From Candidatus Nitrosopumilus sp. (GTDB lineage: Archaea > Thermoproteota > Nitrososphaeria > Nitrososphaerales > Nitrosopumilaceae), in contig JAOTSS010000056.1 of assembly GCA_029864805.1 (NCBI GenBank), positions 1-11,724 on the forward strand: DNA of 11,724 bases, in the 5' to 3' direction. The stretch's first letter is position 1; every line of letters begins with the position of its first letter. Below, in pieces: positions 1-5,627 of the stretch. The notes under the pieces were generated by a model, which saw only the letters and a list, made by a program, of their open reading frames with translations, was not told where the DNA came from and made no database searches. The position numbers and the translations under genes are program-made.

Positions 1-39
1 CAAAATGGCTAGTAGCGCGAACGACGTACGACTGTTCAT
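1..39 (-). CDS. Exported protein, N-terminal 13 codons only (runs off the left edge)
   Basis: An ATG at 39-37 opens a minus-strand frame reading MNSRTSFALLAIL to the window edge with no stop. A short start with one or two arginines followed by a hydrophobic run is the beginning of a signal peptide and resembles the start of the neighbouring 285-residue secreted protein (MNFKRSTTSM...). A TATA element identical to that of the neighbouring gene lies 44 nt upstream of the ATG, at almost the same distance as there (45 nt), which supports both the gene and its start. It is probably another member of the tandem secreted set. Nothing is visible of the mature protein, so a PEFG-CTERM ending is inferred from context only. 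Confidence 0.6.
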   Translation of the reverse strand, partial: MNSRTSFALLAIL

Positions 40-63
40 CTTGTTGCGAATTGAATTCGTCTC

Positions 64-83
64 TATTTATGTATATTTAAAAA
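64..83 (-). promoter_or_regulatory. TATA-box promoter of the partial gene at 1-39
   Basis: On the minus strand this reads TTTTTAAATATACATAAATA, a strong archaeal TATA (box A) sequence. Placing transcription start about 28 nt below TTAAAT gives a start near position 52 and a leader of about 13 nt before the ATG at 39. The same 20 bases occur at 985-1004 upstream of the next gene in the array. Confidence 0.65.
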
Positions 84-93
84 ATGAAAAAAG
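79..93 (-). terminator. Oligo-T terminator after the 102-959 gene
   Basis: Read on the minus strand, two T runs (CTTTTTTCATTTTTT) begin 9 nt after the stop codon. Archaeal RNA polymerase terminates at such U-rich stretches without needing a hairpin. The second run merges with the TATA box of the next gene, so terminator and promoter share bases. Confidence 0.5.
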
Positions 94-101
94 TTGTGAA
101 C

Positions 102-959
102 TTAGTATCTTGGCATAATGCTAAGTCTTGACTTTGCAGATACTGCAATTATTGAGATAATTGCTACTGCTAGAATCATGGCTGCAATTGTACCAAATTC
201 TGGTACTACGACTCCATCTTTAATATCGACTTCAGTTGAAGCGGTATATTTTGGATCGTCAAATTGTTTTGCACTTACCGTGTAGAATCCATCTTGTTTC
301 CATAGTGGTCCGCCAGTGGTGATTACTTTGGTAAATTCACCATTGAGCATTGGTGTTACTTGCGCAACAGATACCACATTTCCATTTGGTGCAGTTATTG
401 TCAAAGTAATATCTTGACTTACTCTATCAGTTGTACCTTCTATGTTGATTGTTGTAGATCCTATAACAGCATCTGCATAAATTTCAAGTCCTTTATCTAT
501 TGCAACATTTGGAGTAACATATACTAGTCCTGATTCCATATTGGTTTCAGTCACAAGAGTTTTTTTTGCCATTCCGTTTGTTACTTCAACAAGCACCTTT
601 AGTGTATACAATGAGTTTTGCTGTGGGCTTTGCATAGCCTTGATTGTGTAGAATCCATTTTCAGTCCATGTTGGGCCTATCTTGAATTCTGTTGCAAATT
701 CTCCATTGACATCTGGCGAAACTTGACCAATTCCTACTACATTATTTCCACTTGGAGATGTTACTCTAAATGTAATGTCTGTAATTTTTGAAATTGTCTT
801 GCCTGTTACCGTTATGGTATCTGAGTTTCTATCAGCTTTGGCAGTAATACTCATTCCTTGACTTTGAGCAAAAGCATCTTGTTGAATTGAGGTCATTGAA
901 ATTAATGACAATGCCATGAGGGCTATCGCCATTGATGTTGTAGAACGTTTAAAATTCAT
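102..959 (-). CDS. Secreted two-repeat Ig-like protein with PEFG-CTERM sorting signal
   Basis: A 285-residue exported protein. Residues 1-31 are a signal peptide (K4/R5, hydrophobic stretch, likely cleavage after AFA near 31). The mature part holds two related beta-rich modules, about 37-110 and 158-232. By eye roughly half of some 50 aligned positions are identical, with shared landmarks DIT, P-x-GN, QV-x-P, NGEF, W and GFYT. The C terminus carries the PEFG-CTERM signal: P253-E-F-G256, a hydrophobic segment to about 274, then a basic tail SAKSRLSIMPRY. In thaumarchaea such tails are taken to be archaeosortase targets, so the protein is probably cleaved and anchored on the cell surface. The modules recall Ig-like or macroglobulin MG2-like folds, which is inference. 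The ATG at 959 sits about 14 nt below the predicted transcription start. The ligand or role is unknown. Confidence 0.88.
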   Translation of the reverse strand: MNFKRSTTSMAIALMALSLISMTSIQQDAFAQSQGMSITAKADRNSDTITVTGKTISKITDITFRVTSPSGNNVVGIGQVSPDVNGEFATEFKIGPTWTENGFYTIKAMQSPQQNSLYTLKVLVEVTNGMAKKTLVTETNMESGLVYVTPNVAIDKGLEIYADAVIGSTTINIEGTTDRVSQDITLTITAPNGNVVSVAQVTPMLNGEFTKVITTGGPLWKQDGFYTVSAKQFDDPKYTASTEVDIKDGVVVPEFGTIAAMILAVAIISIIAVSAKSRLSIMPRY

Positions 960-984
960 CCTAATTCAACTTCTGATATCTTGT

Positions 985-1004
985 TATTTATGTATATTTA
1001 AAAA
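985..1004 (-). promoter_or_regulatory. TATA-box promoter of the 102-959 gene
   Basis: Identical on the minus strand to the element at 64-83 (TTTTTAAATATACATAAATA). TTAAAT begins at 1001, so transcription should start near 973, leaving a leader of about 14 nt before the ATG at 959. No clear Shine-Dalgarno site is seen in that leader. Confidence 0.7.
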
Positions 1005-1015
1005 TAGAAAAAAAG
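1000..1015 (-). terminator. Oligo-T terminator after the 1023-1850 gene
   Basis: The minus strand reads CTTTTTTTCTATTTTT starting 8 nt after the stop codon. This is a plausible archaeal U-tract terminator running straight into the TATA box of the next gene, as at 79-93. Confidence 0.5.
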
Positions 1016-1022
1016 ATGAAAT

Positions 1023-1850
1023 TTAGTATCTTGGCATAATGCTAAGTCTTGACTTTGCAGATACTGCAATTGTTGAGATAATTGCTACTGCTAGAATCAT
1101 GGCTGCAATTGTACCAAATTCTGGAACTACAAATGTACCGATTATTTCGATCTCTTCAGCTCCTGCTGGGAATGCTATGGTAAGAACTCTGTTCATTGAT
1201 GATATTGTTTCATCAAAGTCCACTTCTTCTCCATCAACTAAGACAAAGAAATCGTCATCTTCATTATTCATTGTTGCATCCAACACAGATCTTGGGATTG
1301 TCAGGGTTAGTGAACCATCATTTGTTGCATCAATTGATACAATGAGTGAATTTGCTTCAACATCAGGTACGATGCTTAATAATTTTCCACCTGTAATTGT
1401 GTATTTTATTAAATCATTAGATCCTTCAACTGAAACTGTTTTGTCAGTTACATTAGAACTGCTTTTTGGTGGGACCATCGTAGATCCTCCAAATTCAAAT
1501 GATGTTGTTGCTATACGATTTTGGGTTCCATATGTGACTTCAACTGTATAAGTTCCGGCTGTTCTCATTGTTCCACCCGCAGTAATTTCAGCACTGAATT
1601 TCTTATCAACGCCTACTGTAAGTTGAGCAAGAGCAACAATAGCCTTGTCATTCTTAACTATCAAACTTACTGGAGTACCAGAATACAGATCTCTCACTTC
1701 ACCTGTTACTAGAATTGTTTCACCTTCTGAATATGATGATTTGTCCGTAGTAACAACAATCGAGTTTTGTATTTGTCCAAACACTGGTGTCATGCCAATA
1801 CTTGCAATCAAAATTGCAGATAAGGTAAACACCATTAGATGAGCTTTCAT
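1023..1850 (-). CDS. Secreted Ig-like protein with PEFG-CTERM sorting signal
   Basis: A 275-residue exported protein. Residues 1-25 are a signal peptide ending PVFG. Residues 28-120 form an Ig-like module with the pattern TDK-x2-Y-x2-G...V-x-G...G-x-YTV-x-V-x-YG, also found in the gene starting at 10941. Residues about 125-135 are a Ser-rich linker. Residues 138-240 form a second beta-rich domain containing LTIPRSVLDA (183-192), an acidic stretch NNEDDDFF and a hydrophobic FVLVDGEEVDF, ending EIEIIGTF. I recall this domain as common in thaumarchaeal PEFG proteins. P243-E-F-G246, a membrane segment and the SAKSRLSIMPRY tail make the sorting signal. A TTG at 1853 is in frame, but the ATG at 1850 fits better: the TATA box predicts transcription starting at about 1852, making the mRNA almost leaderless. 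Function unknown; cell-surface display is inferred. Confidence 0.87.
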   Translation of the reverse strand: MKAHLMVFTLSAILIASIGMTPVFGQIQNSIVVTTDKSSYSEGETILVTGEVRDLYSGTPVSLIVKNDKAIVALAQLTVGVDKKFSAEITAGGTMRTAGTYTVEVTYGTQNRIATTSFEFGGSTMVPPKSSSNVTDKTVSVEGSNDLIKYTITGGKLLSIVPDVEANSLIVSIDATNDGSLTLTIPRSVLDATMNNEDDDFFVLVDGEEVDFDETISSMNRVLTIAFPAGAEEIEIIGTFVVPEFGTIAAMILAVAIISTIAVSAKSRLSIMPRY

Positions 1851-1869
1851 CAATTTTAGGCGAAAAATT

Positions 1870-1882
1870 ATGCTATTTAAGG
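1870..1882 (-). promoter_or_regulatory. TATA-box promoter of the 1023-1850 gene
   Basis: The minus strand reads CCTTAAATAGCAT. TTAAAT starts 30 nt before the ATG at 1850, placing transcription start within a few bases of the start codon. This argues for an almost leaderless message and against the TTG at 1853. A second, weaker TATA-like stretch lies further upstream at 1889-1899. Confidence 0.55.
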
Positions 1883-1938
1883 TTGTGATAAAATTTATTG
1901 ACTAAAAAGAAAAAACACAATCTCTGCCGAATTTCAGA

Positions 1939-1953
1939 TTAGATATATATTAA
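1939..1953 (+). promoter_or_regulatory. Probable TATA-box promoter of the rpoH-rpoB-rpoA-lsm operon
   Basis: TTAGATATATATTAA is the best TATA-like sequence upstream of rpoH. It predicts transcription from about 1970 and a leader of some 55-60 nt, consistent with the strong ribosome binding site before rpoH. It lies back to back with the minus-strand promoter at 1870-1882, about 70 bp apart. A weaker alternative, ACATTTAATG at 1998-2007, would make rpoH leaderless and waste the ribosome binding site. The rest of 1851-2028 shows only AT-rich sequence. Confidence 0.5.
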
Positions 1954-2015
1954 CCCGAGCGTGAGTTTTTGACAGTTTGTGTGTGTTATTTACCATTACA
2001 TTTAATGTTCTACGT

Positions 2016-2020
2016 GGAGG
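2016..2020 (+). promoter_or_regulatory. Shine-Dalgarno site of rpoH
   Basis: GGAGG, 8 nt before the ATG at 2029, matches the CCUCC of the archaeal 16S rRNA tail. It fixes the rpoH start and contrasts with the secreted protein genes in this window, which lack such a site. Confidence 0.8.
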
Positions 2021-2028
2021 TTTTATAG

Positions 2029-2280
2029 ATGGCAACTAAAAAAAATCAAGTTTTAGTTCCTGATCATATCTATGTTCCAAAACATGAGATTATTTCAAAA
2101 CAAGAAGCTGAAGGTGTTTTAAAAAAATACAATTGTAAACCTACAGAATTACCCTTAATCTTTGTAAACGATCCTGCAATTTTAGGGCTAGGAATAAAAC
2201 CTGGTGATATGATAAAGATCACCAGAAAAAGTCCCACTGCTGGTGAGAGCTTCTATTATCGATACGTGGTGGAAGTATAA
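2029..2280 (+). CDS. rpoH: DNA-directed RNA polymerase subunit H (RpoH/Rpb5 C-terminal homologue)
   Basis: This 83-residue protein is the archaeal counterpart of the C-terminal assembly domain of eukaryotic RPB5. It binds the largest subunit at the jaw/clamp region of RNA polymerase. Visible family signatures are VPDHIYVPKHE (10-20), the helix with E-x2-GVLKKY, LP-x-I-x2-NDPA, the PGDMIKITRKS strand (58-68), and the closing TAGESFYYRYVV. The length is usual for archaeal H subunits. It is first in the operon, and its stop codon overlaps the rpoB start by one base (TAATG), suggesting coupled translation and balanced subunit supply. The start at 2029 is fixed by GGAGG 8 nt upstream. The identification is firm. 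Confidence 0.97.
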   Translation: MATKKNQVLVPDHIYVPKHEIISKQEAEGVLKKYNCKPTELPLIFVNDPAILGLGIKPGDMIKITRKSPTAGESFYYRYVVEV

Positions 2281-5200
2281 TGGTGGACCCTTCTACAAAA
2301 CGTTGGCCAGTAATTCAAGATATTTTAAAACGTGAAGGTATTGCACGTCAACATTTGAACTCCTTCGATGAATTTTTAGAAAGAGGATTACAAAGTATCA
2401 TCAATGAAGTAGGACAAATTGATATTGAAAATGCTGAATACCCTTACAAAATTCAACTAGGAAAAGTTAAACTTCAACAACCAAGAATGATGGAACTTGA
2501 TGGTTCTATTACCCATATTACTCCAGCTGAGGCAAGACTGAGAAATGTTTCATATTCTGCACCTGTAATGATGGAGGCAAGTGTTGTAGAGGATGGAAAA
2601 ATTTTGGAATCAAGGTTTGTTCATATTGGTGATGTACCAGTAATGGCAAAATCAAATGCGTGTATATTACATAATTTCTCCACTCAAAAATTAATTGAAC
2701 ATGGAGAAGATCCAAATGATCCCGGTGGCTATTTTATCATTAATGGTTCTGAAAGAGTCATTGTAGGATTAGAAGATCTTTCATATAACAAAATTATTGT
2801 TGACAGAGAGACTGTTGGTGGAAATATTGTTTTCAAAGCTAAAGTGTATTCATCAATTGTTGGTTATCGTGCAAAATTAGAACTTGTTATGAAAAATGAC
2901 GGTTTGATTGTAGCTAGAATTCCAGGCTCCCCCGTTGACATTCCGGTTGTTACATTAATGAGAGCACTTGGATTAGAATCTGATAGAGAAATTGCTGCAG
3001 TAGTTTCATTAGTAGATGATCTTCAAGATGAATTGGAAGGCTCTTTTGAAAAAGCAGGAGACGTTTCAACTTCTAAAGATGCTATCGTTTACATCAGTAA
3101 AAGAATCGCACCTGGAATGTTAGAGGAATTCCAAATTAAACGTGCTGAGACTTTGCTTGACTGGGGTCTATTACCACATCTGGGTAAACATCCTGAGAAT
3201 AGAAAAGAAAAAGCACAATTCTTAGGTGAAGCTGCTTGTAAACTATTAGAATTAAAACTCGGTTGGATTACTCCTGATGATAAGGATCATTATGGAAATA
3301 AAGTAATCAAATTTGCAGGACAAATGTTGGCAGATCTCTTTAGAACTGCATTTAGGAATCTGGTTAGAGACATGAAATACCAATTAGAAAGATCTGGTCA
3401 AAAACGAGGAATTAATGCAGTAGCTGCTGCAATCCGTCCTGGAATTATTACTGATAAACTAAATAATGCAATTGCCACTGGAAACTGGGGACGAGGACGT
3501 GTAGGTGTTACCCAATTACTTGATAGAACAAACTATCTTTCAACAATTAGTCATCTTAGAAGAATTCAATCTCCTCTTAGTAGAACCCAACCAAACTTTG
3601 AGGCAAGAGATTTACATGCAACTCACTTTGGAAGAATTTGTCCAAGTGAAACTCCAGAAGGCTCAAACTGTGGTTTGGTAAAAAATCTTGCGCTGTCTGG
3701 AATTATTTCAGTTAATGTCCCATCTGAAGAAATTGTAGAAAAACTCTATGATCTTGGAACTGTACATTTCTTTGATGCAAAAGATGATTTGAAGAAAGAC
3801 GGAACCCGAGTATTTGTAGATGGTCGTCTAATTGGATATTTCAAAGATGGTCAAGAATTGGCCGAATCTCTAAGAGACCTAAGGAGAAATTCAAAAATTC
3901 ATCCTCACGTTGGAATCTCATTTCATAAATCCGATATTGAAGGTTCAACAAGAAGACTTTATGTAAATTGCAATGCTGGTCGAGTTTTACGACCATTAAT
4001 AATTATCAAAGATAACAAATCATTATTGACACAAGATCTCTTAGATAAAATCTCTAAGAAATTACTTTCTTGGACTGATCTATTGAGAATGGGTGTCTTA
4101 GAAATGATTGATGCCAATGAAGAAGAAAACTGTTATGTCACTTTAGATGAAAAAGATACAAAGAAACATACCCACCTTGAAGTATTTCCTCCAGCAATCT
4201 TAGGTGCAGGAGCTTCTATCATTCCATATCCCGAGCATAACCAGTCTCCAAGAAATACATACGAGTCTGCAATGGCAAAACAAAGTTTAGGATTCTCAAC
4301 ACCAATGATGAACACTAGTACTTATGTTAGACAACACTTTATGCTATATCCACAAGTCCCAATTGTAAATACAAAAGCAATGAAGCTTTTAGGATTAGAA
4401 GATAGACCTGCAGGTCAGAACTGTGTAGTTGCAGTACTTCCATTTGATGGTTATAATATCGAAGACGCAATTGTACTTAGTAAAGCATCTGTTGATAGAG
4501 GTTTGGGAAGAACTTTCTTCTATAGAATTTATGATGCTGAGGCAAAACAATACCCCGGTGGGATGCGTGACACTTTTGAAATCCCTAACGCTGAAGATAA
4601 CATTAGAGGTTACAAGGGAGAGCGTGCATATAGATTGCTTGAAGAAGATGGCGTTGTTGCATCAGAAGCCCCAGTAAAGGGCGGTGATATTCTAATTGGA
4701 AAAACAAGTCCTCCTAGATTCATGGAAGAATACAAAGAATTTGAATCATCTGGTCCATACAGAAGAGATACTTCAATTGGTGTTAGACCATCTGAAACTG
4801 GCGTTGTGGATACTGTAGTTATGACTCAATCAAATGAAGGCGGAAAAATGTATAAAATTAGAGCAAGAGATATGAGGATTCCTGAAATTGGCGATAAGTT
4901 TGCATCAAGACACGGACAAAAAGGTGTGCTTGGGATTTTAGCAAAAGCTGAAGACTTACCATATACTGCAGAAGGCATGTCTCCTGATGTTTTAATTAAT
5001 CCCCATGCATTCCCATCACGAATGACTGTTGGAATGATGATGGAATCTATTTGTGGTAAAGCTGCTGCATTTCGTGGAAAACGATTTGATGGTTCAGCAT
5101 TTGTTGGAGAAAAAATGGATGAAGTAAAAGAGGTAATGGATACACACGGTTTCAAATATTCTGGTAAAGAAATAATGTATGATGGAAGAACTGGGAAACC

Positions 5201-5627
5201 ATTTCCGGTTGATGTCTTTGTTGGAGTTGTATACTATCAAAAACTTCACCATATGGTTGCAGATAAAATTCATGCAAGAGCACGTGGACAAGTTCAGATG
5301 TTAACTAAACAACCTACTGAAGGTAGAGCAAGAGGTGGTGGATTAAGATTTGGTGAAATGGAAAGAGACTGCTTGATTGCTTATGGTGCTTCAATGATTC
5401 TAAAAGATAGATTATTAGATGAATCTGACAAATCTGACATCTTTGTATGTGAAAGATGTGGATTGGTTGCTTATCATGATGTTAAACAAAGAAAATATGT
5501 CTGCAGAGTTTGTGGTGATAAAGCCAAAGTCTCTTCAGTATCTGTAGCATATGCATTCAAATTACTCTTGCAAGAAATGCAAAGTCTTAACGTTGCACCA
5601 CGTCTATTAATTAAGGAGAAAATTTAA
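2280..5627 (+). CDS. rpoB: DNA-directed RNA polymerase subunit B, unsplit (RpoB/Rpb2)
   Basis: The second-largest RNA polymerase subunit, 1115 residues, full length and in one piece. Some euryarchaea split it into B' and B''. Conserved blocks appear in order: HATHFGRICPSETPEG (446-461), a hallmark of Rpb2 proteins; GYNIEDA (724-730) with the acidic ED pair near the active centre; GDKFASRHGQKG (871-882), containing the lysine and arginine that contact the nascent RNA/NTP region; and GGGLRFGEMERD (1019-1030) near the anchor/clamp. A C-terminal zinc ribbon uses C1057, C1060, C1075 and C1078. With RpoA it forms the catalytic cleft. A GGTGG 7 nt upstream and the 1-nt overlap with rpoH support the start. 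Its own stop overlaps the rpoA start in the same TAATG fashion. No missing motif or frameshift is seen. Confidence 0.98.
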   Translation: MVDPSTKRWPVIQDILKREGIARQHLNSFDEFLERGLQSIINEVGQIDIENAEYPYKIQLGKVKLQQPRMMELDGSITHITPAEARLRNVSYSAPVMMEASVVEDGKILESRFVHIGDVPVMAKSNACILHNFSTQKLIEHGEDPNDPGGYFIINGSERVIVGLEDLSYNKIIVDRETVGGNIVFKAKVYSSIVGYRAKLELVMKNDGLIVARIPGSPVDIPVVTLMRALGLESDREIAAVVSLVDDLQDELEGSFEKAGDVSTSKDAIVYISKRIAPGMLEEFQIKRAETLLDWGLLPHLGKHPENRKEKAQFLGEAACKLLELKLGWITPDDKDHYGNKVIKFAGQMLADLFRTAFRNLVRDMKYQLERSGQKRGINAVAAAIRPGIITDKLNNAIATGNWGRGRVGVTQLLDRTNYLSTISHLRRIQSPLSRTQPNFEARDLHATHFGRICPSETPEGSNCGLVKNLALSGIISVNVPSEEIVEKLYDLGTVHFFDAKDDLKKDGTRVFVDGRLIGYFKDGQELAESLRDLRRNSKIHPHVGISFHKSDIEGSTRRLYVNCNAGRVLRPLIIIKDNKSLLTQDLLDKISKKLLSWTDLLRMGVLEMIDANEEENCYVTLDEKDTKKHTHLEVFPPAILGAGASIIPYPEHNQSPRNTYESAMAKQSLGFSTPMMNTSTYVRQHFMLYPQVPIVNTKAMKLLGLEDRPAGQNCVVAVLPFDGYNIEDAIVLSKASVDRGLGRTFFYRIYDAEAKQYPGGMRDTFEIPNAEDNIRGYKGERAYRLLEEDGVVASEAPVKGGDILIGKTSPPRFMEEYKEFESSGPYRRDTSIGVRPSETGVVDTVVMTQSNEGGKMYKIRARDMRIPEIGDKFASRHGQKGVLGILAKAEDLPYTAEGMSPDVLINPHAFPSRMTVGMMMESICGKAAAFRGKRFDGSAFVGEKMDEVKEVMDTHGFKYSGKEIMYDGRTGKPFPVDVFVGVVYYQKLHHMVADKIHARARGQVQMLTKQPTEGRARGGGLRFGEMERDCLIAYGASMILKDRLLDESDKSDIFVCERCGLVAYHDVKQRKYVCRVCGDKAKVSSVSVAYAFKLLLQEMQSLNVAPRLLIKEKI
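5613..5618 (+). promoter_or_regulatory. Shine-Dalgarno site of rpoA inside the rpoB 3' end
   Basis: AAGGAG ends 8 nt before the rpoA ATG at 5627 and lies within the last rpoB codons. Its spacing matches that of rpoH and supports the start that overlaps the rpoB stop. Confidence 0.75.

Larger units (their letters stand above)
64..203 (-). repeat. Copy 1 of a 140-bp cassette: PEFG 3' coding block, terminator and promoter
   Basis: This block matches 985-1124. It has three parts: 102 nt of coding sequence (102-203) with a single mismatch to the other copy at 151, an 18-nt spacer (84-101) that is T-rich on the coding strand and only about half conserved, and a 20-nt promoter element (64-83) with no mismatch. 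The spacer length is identical in both copies. The upstream coding parts of the two genes are not alignable at this level. Confidence 0.85.
985..1124 (-). repeat. Copy 2 of the 140-bp cassette: PEFG 3' coding block, terminator and promoter
   Basis: Partner of 64-203. The coding block 1023-1124 starts exactly at the Pro codon of PEFG and differs from the other copy at only one of 102 positions (1072), changing Ile to Thr. The Val codon immediately before already differs (GTT here, GTA there). The 18-nt spacer (1005-1022) is diverged but of identical length. Confidence 0.85.

Noticed and set aside
1039..1551. 170-codon plus-strand open frame opposite the 1023-1850 gene
   Set aside because: It is antisense to a protein with a signal peptide, Ig-like module and PEFG-CTERM end. 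Its product is Ser/Thr/Ile-rich without any recognisable motif, as expected of a shadow frame.
1851..1853. TTG as start of the 1023-1850 gene
   Set aside because: The TATA box places transcription start at about 1852, so the TTG would be at or before the RNA 5' end. The ATG right behind it is the better start.
1994..2007. Small inverted repeat (CATTA-CATT-TAATG) in the rpoH leader as a possible regulatory hairpin
   Set aside because: Only five base pairs, four of them A-T in most registers, so too weak to call a structure or riboswitch.
4826..5155. 109-codon minus-strand open frame inside rpoB
   Set aside because: It is antisense to the GDKFASRHGQKG region of rpoB and has no protein features of its own.
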